The notes under the pieces: model-generated
The model's database searches: none
What the model saw: the letters and a program-made list of their open reading frames with translations, nothing else
Told to the model about the DNA's origin: nothing
Shown here: in pieces, positions 37,901 to 46,612 of the stretch
Layout: every line of letters begins with the position of its first letter
How positions within the stretch are numbered: the first letter of the stretch is position 1
Position numbers and translations under genes: made by a program
Source of the DNA: Nitratireductor aquimarinus
GTDB taxonomy: Bacteria > Pseudomonadota > Alphaproteobacteria > Rhizobiales > Rhizobiaceae
Assembly: GCF_046773475.1 (NCBI RefSeq)
Contig: NZ_CP177239.1
Location: 2,170,001-2,234,000 of the forward strand
Direction of reading: 5' to 3'
DNA length: 64,000 nt

Positions 37901-39178
37901 TCACCGCTCGCGCAGCGCTTCGGTGCGCGCCTTGTTAATCGGCTTCATCAGATAGGCGAGGATCGTCTTCTTGCCGGTCATGATGTCGGCAGTCGCGATC
38001 ATGCCGGGAATGATCTTGTGGCTCCTGCCATCCCGAACCAGCTCGGCCTGATCGGTCTTGACCCGCACCTGATAGAAAGTTTCGCCCGTATTCTGATCCA
38101 CGAGGCTGTCGGCGGAGATGTTCTCCACCTCGCCTTCAAGCCCGCCATAGATGGAAAAATCATAGGCGGAAACCTTGATCAGCGCAGGCTGACCCGGCCG
38201 TACGAAGGCGACATCGCGCGGCGATATCCGCGCTTCGACGAGCAGTGTGTCGGATGTGGGCACCACGCCGGCCACCACGGTGCCGGGCTCCACATAGGCC
38301 CCGATCGTGTTCACCTCGAGCGTGTTGATGATGCCATCGACCGGCGAGCGGATATCGGTGCGCGCAACCCGGTCGGTTGCCCCGCGAATGGTCTCTTCAA
38401 TGACCGACAGTTCCGCCAGCGCCTGTGTCTTTTCCACCAGCGCTTCCTGCTGAACCTGGAGCGCCAGCTCCTCGATCTGCAGCGTCGCCTCCTTGATGGA
38501 GGCTTCGATGCGCTCGACCGACTCGCGCGTGGATTCAAGCTGGCCCCGCGTCTCGGATAGTTCCTTCTGCACCCGCAGAAGCTCGGTCTGCGCCACCAGC
38601 TTGCGCTTGACCATGGGCTCCAGAAGATCGGCCTCACGCTGGGCGAGCGACAGGTTTTCTTCCAGCCGGGAGATGTTCGCGTTCGCCTCGTCGAGCTCAT
38701 TCATGCGCTGCGTGCGCCGTTCGATCAGCACCGAGCGTTTGTTCTTGATGTTGTCGGCGCGGGCGCGCAGCAGGCGCGCTTCGTTCTGGCAGATGCCGGG
38801 CGCAACCTCCTGCAAGGATTCCGGGCAGATATATTCGGCTTCTAGATCGCCTTTCTCTTCCAGCTCAAGTCTGGCGATCTGGGCGCGCAGCGCGCGGGCG
38901 CGGGCGGCGGACTCGCCAAGCGACGACGCCGTGACCGTATCATCAAGCTGAAGGATGAGGTCGCCCTTGCTGACGGTCTGGCCGATCGTGACAGCGATTT
39001 CCTGCACGACACCGGCTTCGCTCGACTGAATGATCTGCGTCTTCGAGATCGGAATGATCTTGCCTTCGCCGCGCGCAATTTCCTGCACCTCGGCGATGGA
39101 CGCCCAGCCAATAAATGTCATCAAGAGGGCTGCAATAACGACTAACCCCAATCGCGCAGCCAGTGGTGGACGGTCCAT
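37901..39178 (-). CDS. Type I secretion membrane fusion protein (HlyD/LapC family)
   Basis: A 425-residue adaptor. One N-terminal membrane span (LGLVVIAALLMTFIGWASIA, residues about 9-28) is followed by a lipoyl/barrel-sandwich half. Then comes a long coiled coil (about residues 80-250, rich in Glu/Arg/Leu heptads) and the C-terminal HlyD signature region (VRVKTDQAELVRDGRSHKII then PGMIATADI). The ATG at 39178 has an AAGGCGG site; the frame is open to 39229 without one. It links the ABC exporter to TolC. Confidence 0.93.
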   Translation of the reverse strand: MDRPPLAARLGLVVIAALLMTFIGWASIAEVQEIARGEGKIIPISKTQIIQSSEAGVVQEIAVTIGQTVSKGDLILQLDDTVTASSLGESAARARALRAQIARLELEEKGDLEAEYICPESLQEVAPGICQNEARLLRARADNIKNKRSVLIERRTQRMNELDEANANISRLEENLSLAQREADLLEPMVKRKLVAQTELLRVQKELSETRGQLESTRESVERIEASIKEATLQIEELALQVQQEALVEKTQALAELSVIEETIRGATDRVARTDIRSPVDGIINTLEVNTIGAYVEPGTVVAGVVPTSDTLLVEARISPRDVAFVRPGQPALIKVSAYDFSIYGGLEGEVENISADSLVDQNTGETFYQVRVKTDQAELVRDGRSHKIIPGMIATADIMTGKKTILAYLMKPINKARTEALRER

Positions 39179-39238
39179 TTTCAATCCGCCTTTCGTCTTT
39201 TTATGTAAGGTCGCGCGCCACGCGGGCAACGCCTGGAG

Positions 39239-41413
39239 CTATTGCCCCCTTCCCGAACGCCCACCCGCGGCGTTCTTTTGCAGTTCTGCGATTACCCTCT
39301 CCTTGGGTCCGTCGGCGATGACACGGCCCTGATCGATGACCACGAGCCGGTCGACGAGTTGAAGCATGCTGTGCCGGTGCGTGGAGATCACCAGCGTCAC
39401 ATCATCCCGGAAGGCGGATTTGAGCCGCGCGATGAGTTCGCGCTCGCTTGCCAGATCCATTGCGCCAGACGGTTCGTCCATGAACACGATCTTCGGGTCG
39501 CTCAGGAGAATGCGCGCAATCGCGACCGCCTGTCGCTGACCGCCCGAAAGCTGACTGCCACGCTCACCCACCGGCATGTCATAGCCCCTGGGATGACGGG
39601 CGACGAACGCATCGACACCGGCGGCCTTTGCGGCTTCGACCAGCTCATCATCGGTCGCGCCGGGCTTGGCCATCAGGAGGTTTTCCTTCACCGACCCGGA
39701 AAAGAGGTCTGCCGCCTGCGACGCGAAGACGACCGCGGAACGCACCACGGACGGGTGATACTGGCGGATATCCACCCCATCGATGAGCAGATTGCCGCTC
39801 GACGGCGGATAGAGCCCGGCAAGCAGACGGCCAGCCGTGGTCTTGCCGGAGCCAATGCGCCCGATGATGCCGACGCGCTCACCACCCTTGATGGCGAGGT
39901 TGAAATCGTTGAGCGCGGGGCTCGCGGCCCCCGGATAGGTGAACCCGACATTGCGGAAGGCAACATCGCCGGTGCGGATTTCGCGGTTCACGAAGCCCGT
40001 GCTCTCCGGCCGGTCTTCGGGTTGCTCCATGATGGCGTTCAGAATGCGCAGCGACAGAAGCGCCTGGCGCATGCGCGACAGGGTCATGGCGATCTGGCCG
40101 AGCGGCGCGACAGCGCGGCCCGACAGCATGACCGTCGCGATGATCGCGCCCGTCGAGATATTGCCCTCGGAGAACTCGTAGGCGCCCGCAACGACAAGCG
40201 CCACGGTGACCAGCTGCTGCACGAACTGCGTCATGTTCGACGCCCAGGAGGACAACTGCTTGATGCCCTCGGAGGTGCGCGAGGCGTTCTTGGCAAGCTC
40301 GCTCCACCGGCGCAGCAATGTGCGCTCTGCGCGCAGCGACTTGACCGTTTCGATTGTCGCGATGGTTTCCACGAGAAGCGACTGGCGCTGCGATGCCTCA
40401 TTGTTTGCGGCGGCGACACGGCGGCCGATGCGCGCCTGCGCGATGAGCCCGATGATCAATGCGAGCGCGAAGGCGGTTGCCGGGATCAGCGCCAGCCAGC
40501 CGGCAACGCTGTAAATGACCAAGAGGAAGACGAAAACGAAGACGCTGTCGATCAGCGTGCTGATCGTGTTCGAGGTGAAGAACTCGCGCACGAACTCATA
40601 CTGCGTAACGCGGCTTGCATATTCGCCGGTCGACATGGGACGCGACGCCATGGTGGCGTGCAGCACTTTTTCGAAAAGCAGATAGGAAAGCTTCAGATCC
40701 GCTTTCCGGCCGGCGTAATCGATGAGGGCTGCGCGAACGCTTTTCAAAAGCAGGTCGAACAGGATTGCCCCGGCGACGCCGAGCGCCAGAACCCAGAGCG
40801 TGGCGGTTGCCTGGTTGGGCAACACCCGGTCGTAGACATTCATGACGAAGAGCGGCGATGCCAGCGCCAGAAGGTTCACGAACAGCGCGGCAATTGCCAC
40901 CTGCGCATAGGACCGCCAGAACGGCGCAAGCGTGGTGGTGAGCCAGTGGCGCTTTTCCATCTGCTGAGGCAGACCGGCACCCGCGCTTTCGGACTTGTTC
41001 TCATAGATGATGCTGAAGGAGACGATCAGCCCGACTTTTCTGGACAGGACATCCTTGAGCGTGACGCCTTCTTCCGCGATGGGATCGGGCAGAAGCGTGG
41101 TGCGCAGGCGGTCGCCATCGAGCGGCTCCAGAAGAGCCTGCGCCGTGCCATCCGCATAGACGACAAGCACCGGCAGATCGATGGATCCGCTGGCGAGATC
41201 GCGCCGGCTGTGCTGCTCCACTTCCAGACCGATACGCGCGGCGAGCCGCTCGATATCTTCCAGCGACGGATTGCTCTCGTCGAAGGGCGTATCGGAAAAG
41301 AGGACGGTTTCGGAACTCGGGCGCGCGAGAAACTGCGCGACCTCCCGAAAGGCAAACCTGAAACTGTCTGCCAGGAGCGGCGTGTCGGCTGTAGGGTTGC
41401 GAAGCTGTTCCAC
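39239..41413 (-). CDS. Type I secretion ABC exporter, LapB type (permease-ATPase)
   Basis: A 724-residue exporter. Residues about 1-135 form a C39-peptidase-like domain without a recognisable catalytic cysteine motif, typical of exporters for uncleaved RTX substrates. Residues about 165-440 hold six spans. The ATPase domain has Walker A GRIGSGKTT (about 520), signature LSGGQRQAVAIAR and Walker B KIVFMDEPS. It is 30 bases downstream of tolC and 60 bases before hlyD. The giant adhesin is the obvious substrate. Confidence 0.95.
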   Translation of the reverse strand: MEQLRNPTADTPLLADSFRFAFREVAQFLARPSSETVLFSDTPFDESNPSLEDIERLAARIGLEVEQHSRRDLASGSIDLPVLVVYADGTAQALLEPLDGDRLRTTLLPDPIAEEGVTLKDVLSRKVGLIVSFSIIYENKSESAGAGLPQQMEKRHWLTTTLAPFWRSYAQVAIAALFVNLLALASPLFVMNVYDRVLPNQATATLWVLALGVAGAILFDLLLKSVRAALIDYAGRKADLKLSYLLFEKVLHATMASRPMSTGEYASRVTQYEFVREFFTSNTISTLIDSVFVFVFLLVIYSVAGWLALIPATAFALALIIGLIAQARIGRRVAAANNEASQRQSLLVETIATIETVKSLRAERTLLRRWSELAKNASRTSEGIKQLSSWASNMTQFVQQLVTVALVVAGAYEFSEGNISTGAIIATVMLSGRAVAPLGQIAMTLSRMRQALLSLRILNAIMEQPEDRPESTGFVNREIRTGDVAFRNVGFTYPGAASPALNDFNLAIKGGERVGIIGRIGSGKTTAGRLLAGLYPPSSGNLLIDGVDIRQYHPSVVRSAVVFASQAADLFSGSVKENLLMAKPGATDDELVEAAKAAGVDAFVARHPRGYDMPVGERGSQLSGGQRQAVAIARILLSDPKIVFMDEPSGAMDLASERELIARLKSAFRDDVTLVISTHRHSMLQLVDRLVVIDQGRVIADGPKERVIAELQKNAAGGRSGRGQ

Positions 41414-41442
41414 CTTGCGCCCTTGCCTGCTGCCCCGACCGG

Positions 41443-42888
41443 CTATTGAGACCGGATCGGAGCGAGAAGATCGAGCGGCAGATCGTTGGTCTGCCGCGAT
41501 GGCAGTCTCTTATACGTCTCCGTCGGCGCCGTTTCAGGCACGTTGAACTCTGCCCGCGCGTAGGCCTCCGACTGTTTCGCACTGGAGAGGTTCATCGTGT
41601 CGAGCAGCGTGCCGGTGGCCGCCAGAATGCGATACTCGGCAAAGCGCGCCGCATATTGCGCGGTCTTGGACAGGACATTCACGCTGAAGCGTGTGTTCTG
41701 CGCGCCGAGAACATCAAGCAGCGAACGCTGGCCAACCACGAGCTGCTCGCGGTAGGAACTGACCAGCTGGGCATTCGTCTGCGCCTGCTGACGCAGGGTC
41801 TGCGACAGATCGATCTGCCGCTGGCGGCGATCCCAGGAAATGCGGACCGCTTCCTCGACCTCACGATAGGCCTGATGAAGGACCAGACGCTGCTCGCTTG
41901 CGCGGCGGATCTGCTCCTGCTCGTTGGCGACGTCGATGCCGCCGCGATAGAGGTTCCACTTGGCGACGACGCGCGCCTGCAGATCGTTGGTGCGGCCGTC
42001 CGAACCGTCAATGTCGTAACCGGCGCGGGCGCGGCCCTCGGCGCTGATCTCGGGCAGCATGTTCGAGCGCGCGGCATCGACCAGCGCATCGGCTGCATCG
42101 ATATCGGCGTTGGCGACCTTGATGCGCGGGTTGTTGGCGCGCGCAATGCCGATGGCCTTGTCGAGCGAGGCCGGCAGCGCCGATGCCACGGAACCCGGCA
42201 TGGAGGGATTGCTGAGCGGTTTGCCGACGAGCTTGTAGAAACGGATCTTGGCCGCTTCCAGCTCTTCCTCGGCTTCCTTGAGACGCGCCCTGGCGGACAG
42301 CGAACGCTCCTGCGCCTGCTGACGGTCAGCCTCGGTGAGTGCGCCGCCGGAAATCAGCGAGCCGATATCGCCCAGCATCGACTGGTGGAAGCTCACATTC
42401 TTGCGCGCTTCATTCACGATCTCGACCTGAAGCAGATATTCGAGATATTCGCGCACCACCTGAAGGGCGATTGTTTCCGAACGCTCGAGCACGCGGAAGG
42501 ATGCGGAATCCACACGCGCGGCCTGACGATCAAGCTCGGCGCGGCGTCCACCGCCGTCGAACAGTTTCTGCGTGATGGAGAGACCGATCTCCGCCGGGTA
42601 GAGCGGATCGTCCTCAATGCCGGTGCCACGGCGCGAGGGATTGTCGAGGCGACGCGCGCCGACCGAGGCTTCAAGATCGACACTCGGGAGATAAAGGCCC
42701 CGCGCCTGCCGCAACTCGAACTCGATGGCTTCGCGATTTTCAATCGCCTGCCCGATCTCGGGATTGGATTCCAGAGCGACCGCCATGGCTTCCTTCACGG
42801 AAAGGGCGTTTGCAGCAGTCGAAAACACAACGGCGCCACTCATAAGAGCGGCTGCCAGAACGCGCGTAATGCGTGGCTTCAGCGTCAT
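41443..42888 (-). CDS. TolC-family outer membrane channel (LapE/AggA type)
   Basis: A 481-residue protein with a signal peptide (about residues 1-30, RVLAAALMSGAVVFSTAANA). It also has the two repeated coiled-coil halves of TolC proteins, starting LSVKEAMAVALESNPEIGQA and DKAIGIARANNPRIKVANAD. The ATG at 42888 has a GGGGGG site. It is the first gene of the type I secretion operon and provides the outer-membrane exit duct. The C-terminus includes PTETYKRLPSRQTNDLPLD, an extension of the kind seen in LapE-like members. Confidence 0.94.
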   Translation of the reverse strand: MTLKPRITRVLAAALMSGAVVFSTAANALSVKEAMAVALESNPEIGQAIENREAIEFELRQARGLYLPSVDLEASVGARRLDNPSRRGTGIEDDPLYPAEIGLSITQKLFDGGGRRAELDRQAARVDSASFRVLERSETIALQVVREYLEYLLQVEIVNEARKNVSFHQSMLGDIGSLISGGALTEADRQQAQERSLSARARLKEAEEELEAAKIRFYKLVGKPLSNPSMPGSVASALPASLDKAIGIARANNPRIKVANADIDAADALVDAARSNMLPEISAEGRARAGYDIDGSDGRTNDLQARVVAKWNLYRGGIDVANEQEQIRRASEQRLVLHQAYREVEEAVRISWDRRQRQIDLSQTLRQQAQTNAQLVSSYREQLVVGQRSLLDVLGAQNTRFSVNVLSKTAQYAARFAEYRILAATGTLLDTMNLSSAKQSEAYARAEFNVPETAPTETYKRLPSRQTNDLPLDLLAPIRSQ

Positions 42889-43134
42889 TATCCCCCCTTT
42901 GACTGCGCGTTCCCTGCGCAGCAAATGGAAAAGCCCGATCCCACATCGGGTCTCAATATGATGTTATGCTAGGACAACCATTCACAACTGGCTATGTCCC
43001 AAGTCGTGCTCCTACCCATTTTGGAGTAGTTTAGTCGCCTCATTTAAATAGCGGTGTTGCGCCGGCGCAACAAAATCCACTTCCTGTTAAGCATTTCAAC
43101 CCTGAAATGCAGGAATTCAGTCAGCCTTACTGCC

Positions 43135-43806
43135 CTATCTCACGACCACGAGAGCGCCAATTTTGACTTTGTTATAAAGGGTTATAACATCATCATTGGT
43201 CATGCGGATGCAGCCGGAAGAGACGGCCTGCCCGATTGTCCAGGGCTGGTTCGTTCCGTGAATTCTAAACAGGGTTGAGCCCAGATAGAGCGCGCGGGCG
43301 CCCAAAGGATTTTCCGGACCGCCTTCCACGAGGGTCGGCAGGATGCGCCCCTCATTTGCCTCACGACGGATCATTTCGGCGGGTGGACGCCAGTCCGGCC
43401 ATTTCGCCTTTCTGGTGATGCGTTCACGGCCGCGCCAGGCGAAACCCTCGCGTCCGACGCCGATCCCGTAACGCACCGCGGTGCCGTCGCCACGCAGATG
43501 ATAGAGGCGGCGCTCGCCCGTATCGATGACGATGGAGCCGGCAGGCAGGTTCTCGGAATAAGGCACGACCGCCGGCTTGACGGCGGCGTCGCCCCACGGC
43601 GCCTTGAAGGAGAGCGTGCGCTCACGGCGGACCCAGCGGCCCGTTGCCGGATCGAACTGGCGCACGGTGACCGTCTCTTCGGCGACTGCGCCACCAATCA
43701 GCCCCGGCAACACCGGGAGCATGAAAGCCAGCAAGAGCAGAAGCCGACAGAGCGCAGACATCATCCACGTCCTGTCACGAACGCGGTCCATTCCTGAAAT
43801 GCTCAT
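43135..43806 (-). CDS. L,D-transpeptidase (YkuD family)
   Basis: A 223-residue exported protein. An N-terminal signal/anchor (residues about 16-41) precedes a YkuD domain with His183 (RIHGTNQPW), Ser197-Ser-Gly-Cys199-Ile-Arg201, the canonical HGT...SSGCIRM catalytic motif. These enzymes make 3-3 peptidoglycan cross-links or attach proteins to the wall. Its ATG overlaps the stop of the upstream lipoprotein gene, so the two are coupled. The ends of the protein have no extra domains. Confidence 0.92.
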   Translation of the reverse strand: MSISGMDRVRDRTWMMSALCRLLLLLAFMLPVLPGLIGGAVAEETVTVRQFDPATGRWVRRERTLSFKAPWGDAAVKPAVVPYSENLPAGSIVIDTGERRLYHLRGDGTAVRYGIGVGREGFAWRGRERITRKAKWPDWRPPAEMIRREANEGRILPTLVEGGPENPLGARALYLGSTLFRIHGTNQPWTIGQAVSSGCIRMTNDDVITLYNKVKIGALVVVR

Positions 43807-44309
43807 TCAGCCTCCTGCCCGGCCAGTTCAAATGTCTCGTCTTCTATGCGGATGGTGGTGGCGTTGGGCGCCGAGATGGATCTCTTGCGCCCATCCGCGC
43901 AGATCAGCGTCGGCCATTCCCCGACCTTGCAACCGACTTCCGCATAGAGGTTTGCCAGTGGCGCACCGCGCGCGATCACAAGCGCGCCGTCAGCAAGCCG
44001 GATGACATGCTGATCCTGCGGACCAACAAACGCCCAGACACCGCCATCCCCGGACGCTGCGTCAAAGCCACGGCCATAGATAGCATCGCCATTCCGGCCG
44101 ACCAGCATGTGTCGATTGGCGGACATCGCCCAGGCATAGCGTTCCAGAACGCCGGGCTGGCCATTGTAGAGCGTGGTGATGTCGGTTTGCGCAGCGTTGT
44201 CGAGGGGCATGGCCGGCTGAAACACCCGAGCCCCGGGTTCATCCGCGCTGCCGGCCCCGCAGCCAAGCAGGAAAACGGCGACCAGCAGAAAACTTCGCAT
44301 ACGGTTCAT
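43803..44309 (-). CDS. Small lipoprotein of unknown function
   Basis: A 168-residue protein with a lipobox (VFLLGC, Cys at about residue 17), so it is likely anchored in a membrane facing the periplasm. The mature part is a beta-rich domain with two cysteines (VGCKVG, LICADG). I do not recognise the family. The ATG at 44309 has an AAGGGG site. It is translationally coupled (ATGA) to the L,D-transpeptidase, which hints at a cell-envelope role. Confidence 0.8.
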   Translation of the reverse strand: MNRMRSFLLVAVFLLGCGAGSADEPGARVFQPAMPLDNAAQTDITTLYNGQPGVLERYAWAMSANRHMLVGRNGDAIYGRGFDAASGDGGVWAFVGPQDQHVIRLADGALVIARGAPLANLYAEVGCKVGEWPTLICADGRKRSISAPNATTIRIEDETFELAGQEAE

Positions 44310-44372
44310 TGCCGCCCCTTGCAGCACCGCCGCGCCCCTGACGGGAAAGCGCCGATGCCGTCAGCAAAAGCT

Positions 44373-44406
44373 GCGCCGCCCATGCAACCTGCTGCATGGG
44401 CGGCGC
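44373..44406 (-). terminator. Intrinsic terminator after the degenerate GGDEF gene
   Basis: GCGCCGCCCATGCA (44373-44386) and its exact complement (44393-44406) make a 14-bp stem with a 6-base loop, followed on the minus strand by AGCTTTTGC. It separates the GGDEF gene from the lipoprotein/transpeptidase pair. Confidence 0.8.
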
Positions 44407-44474
44407 ACTTGCGATCATTCTGAGGCTAAACAATCTTTGAGTCCAGCGCCCATAGCGGGCGGGCCGGAGCGCTT

Positions 44475-45266
44475 CTATTCGTGGCTCTCGCCGTTTTCGC
44501 GCGTTCCCATCGCATTGATCGCGCTGAGGCGGAACCGGTCACTGTCGCTCTGGCGCGCCATTTCGAGCTGCTCCGACGCGATGCGCATCAGACCGCGGAA
44601 CTCGATCTGGTCTTCAAAGATCACGCCGCCGATATCGACGCCGAGTTCCACGGGCTCGCCTTCCGCCAGGAAGCGCGATTTGGTGATGGCGGTGCGAATG
44701 CGCTCTCCCACATCGCGGGCCTGTTCAACCGTCGCGCCGGGAAGGAAGACGCCGAACTCGCTGTCGTTCAGACGACCGACCACATCGCTGCGGCGCACAT
44801 TGGCGCGGATCACCGATGCGATCTGGCGCATCGACTCTTCACCCCAGCTGAAACCGTAATCGATGGCGATGTCGCGCACATTCTCGGCTTCGAGGATCAA
44901 CAGCGCGCCAAAGGTGCGCCCTGCCTCGGAAACCGTCGCGGCGCGGCGGCGCTCCACCAGCGTGGTGAACATCTCGCCGTTGAACACCTCGGTCGAGGGA
45001 TCATGAGCGGCGGAGAAATTCCGGTCCCGCTTGAAGCGGCGCAGCTGCTCGCTTGCCTGCCCTATATAGAGAAGCAGCGGCGTGGCGATGACCACCGGCA
45101 GAATGAGCGCGGCAGCAAGGCTGCGCTGATAGGGATTGATCTCTTCGCCGAAGAAGAGGAGGTAGTGGACAAGGAACGAAAGCCCGACCGCTGCCAGTGT
45201 GCCAAGCAGCGTAAAGGCAATGAGCCATGTCCAGCGCGGTTTGCGTTGCAAGAGCGACTTGTCCAT
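44475..45266 (-). CDS. Membrane protein with degenerate GGDEF domain but intact c-di-GMP I-site
   Basis: A 263-residue protein. Two N-terminal spans (about 13-40 and 49-70) are joined by a short loop, and a GGDEF-fold domain follows (about 85-255). The active-site motif reads NDSEF (167-171, codons 44754-44768) instead of GG(D/E)EF, and the usual metal Asp region reads LEAEN. Cyclase activity is therefore unlikely. The inhibitory-site motif RRSD (158-161) lies exactly five residues before it, as in c-di-GMP-binding enzymes. It is best read as a c-di-GMP receptor or a partner for another cyclase. It sits near the adhesin secretion genes but is separately transcribed. Confidence 0.85.
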   Translation of the reverse strand: MDKSLLQRKPRWTWLIAFTLLGTLAAVGLSFLVHYLLFFGEEINPYQRSLAAALILPVVIATPLLLYIGQASEQLRRFKRDRNFSAAHDPSTEVFNGEMFTTLVERRRAATVSEAGRTFGALLILEAENVRDIAIDYGFSWGEESMRQIASVIRANVRRSDVVGRLNDSEFGVFLPGATVEQARDVGERIRTAITKSRFLAEGEPVELGVDIGGVIFEDQIEFRGLMRIASEQLEMARQSDSDRFRLSAINAMGTRENGESHE

Positions 45267-45640
45267 ATGCTTTCAACGTCCCCAGTGTGACTGATCCCGT
45301 TGGTAACCGGCAAACTTCTAATAAAAGTTGACGGGACCCTTCGTCTTTTAACGATTCGCATAAGACGCTTCCGACCACAACACGCTTAAGCCGATGAAAA
45401 ACAGGAATATTATTCCTTAATTCCGGCTCTGACGCGGCAGAAGAAAACAATCTCCCCACAAGCAATGGCAAGCTTCAGGGTCGGACCTTCCCAACCAGCG
45501 TGCAAGATTAAATCGGGTTTTCCAAAGAGAATGCGCCGGGAGAGCGCCGGTCGTTAAAATGCCATGGATCGTGTTTGTTTGCCGGTTACAATTTTCTGCG
45601 CATGGTCCTGCCATACCGGGGGCACCGAAAAAGGAACACC
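45267..45640. promoter_or_regulatory. Divergent intergenic region with a palindrome
   Basis: About 374 bases between the degenerate GGDEF gene and a small plus-strand gene. It contains a perfect palindrome, AGGAATA-T-TATTCCT at 45403-45417, which looks like an operator in this otherwise GC-rich DNA. No clear promoter boxes, RNA gene or terminator were identified. Confidence 0.45.
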
Positions 45641-45859
45641 ATGCCGACAGATTTTGCGTCCGTGCACGCCCACCTCGAAAACGCACAGGCCGAACTGACC
45701 GGTTCCGATCCGGCGACGCACCAGTTGCGCGAAGCCATCGGACTGTTGCTCGATGCCGCGCTCAAGGCCGAATTCTCGGCAAAGCCGGAAGCAGACAATG
45801 TGGTCCGCTTCCCCCGCGTGGCACGCGCCCGACCCGGCCAGAACTCGCGCCACGGTTAG
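45641..45859 (+). CDS. Small hypothetical protein
   Basis: A 72-residue, mainly helical, acidic protein (PTDFASVHAHLENAQAELTG) ending in a basic tail. The ATG at 45641 is preceded by AAGGA at the right distance; the frame is open upstream to 45575 without a site. I do not recognise it. No domain or membrane segment is visible. It is convergent with the next small gene. Confidence 0.65.
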   Translation: MPTDFASVHAHLENAQAELTGSDPATHQLREAIGLLLDAALKAEFSAKPEADNVVRFPRVARARPGQNSRHG

Positions 45860-45882
45860 ATCGCCATGCGAAAATTGCTGCG

Positions 45883-46233
45883 TCAGGCCTGAGCGGCAAG
45901 CACCCGGTTGCGGGCCTTCTCGGCCTCACGCGCAATCGCGCGGTCGCTTTCGGCTGCGCCCTCCACATGCGTGGTGGTTCCTGTACGGTCCAGGAAGACG
46001 AGCGCCACATCGGCGTCCGCGCCGACCATCACGGCCGCGACCCGCTGATACTGCGGATCGCCATCAAGCCTGTGGTTGAAAAGAATCTGCCCGTCCACAT
46101 CGTCCAGCACCGACAGAAGCGCGGCCTCGAAGCCCTGCGCGATCAGGTCGGCGAGGTCGAGCAGAAGCTCCAGCTGGACAACCTCAAGCGACGGTTCATT
46201 GTGCACGGCGATGTTACTCGAATCATTACTCAC
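45883..46233 (-). CDS. Hypothetical protein
   Basis: A 116-residue soluble protein, rich in Asp, Val and Ala, with helix-strand alternation (EVVQLELLLDLADLIAQGFE then AAVMVGADADVALVFLDRTG). It starts at a GTG with only a weak ribosome-binding site, so the start and even the gene are uncertain. The opposite strand carries a longer open frame, but that is arginine-rich and looks like a shadow. No family recognised. Confidence 0.5.
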   Translation of the reverse strand: MSNDSSNIAVHNEPSLEVVQLELLLDLADLIAQGFEAALLSVLDDVDGQILFNHRLDGDPQYQRVAAVMVGADADVALVFLDRTGTTTHVEGAAESDRAIAREAEKARNRVLAAQA

Positions 46234-46424
46234 TTCGAAGAAGTTAGCCGAGTGAATGAAATGCGGGCAACGCAGGCATGTGAACAGATTGTGTCGTCTT
46301 GAAACAATTTCACTTCCTCAAAAACCACGCCTTCTCTCCAGCACGTCTCTCAGCCACGCCTTCTGATTGCATAAGTAAAATCGGGCGCTTGCAGCTTCTT
46401 TGAGGCATCAGGGCGGCAATCCAC

Positions 46425-46457
46425 AAAATTACGTACAAAATTACGCCCCAAATTACG
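46425..46457. repeat. Three 12-bp-spaced direct repeats (AAAATTACG)
   Basis: AAAATTACG occurs at 46425-46433 and 46437-46445, and CAAATTACG at 46449-46457, exactly 12 bases apart. They sit just upstream of the two palindromes that precede the sugar transporter operon. Helical spacing suggests a protein-binding array. Confidence 0.55.
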
Positions 46458-46460
46458 TAT

Positions 46461-46495
46461 TGAAATCGATTACATTTGCCATACAATCGATTTCA
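46461..46495. promoter_or_regulatory. Pair of LacI-family operator-like palindromes
   Basis: Site 1 is TGAAATCGATTACA (46461-46474). Site 2, read on the other strand, is TGAAATCGATTGTA (46482-46495). Both have the central CG and the AATCGATT core typical of LacI-family operators, and the two are inverted with respect to each other. They precede the operon that contains a LacI-family gene at 51237-52256. Confidence 0.65.
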
Positions 46496-46612
46496 TTGAC
46501 GTGGCGGAAGATACCTTTCGCGGAGGACACGTCATGGAGGAGGAGTGCCGCACGATCGGCGAAAAGGCCTTGGCTGCCTGCGCCGTTGGTGCATTTCACC
46601 AGGGAGGAGTTC

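Noticed and set aside
45559..46302. A 247-codon plus-strand frame covering two small genes
   Set aside because: Arg/Pro-rich translation, no ribosome-binding site. The short gene at 45641 in another frame has a good AAGGA site.
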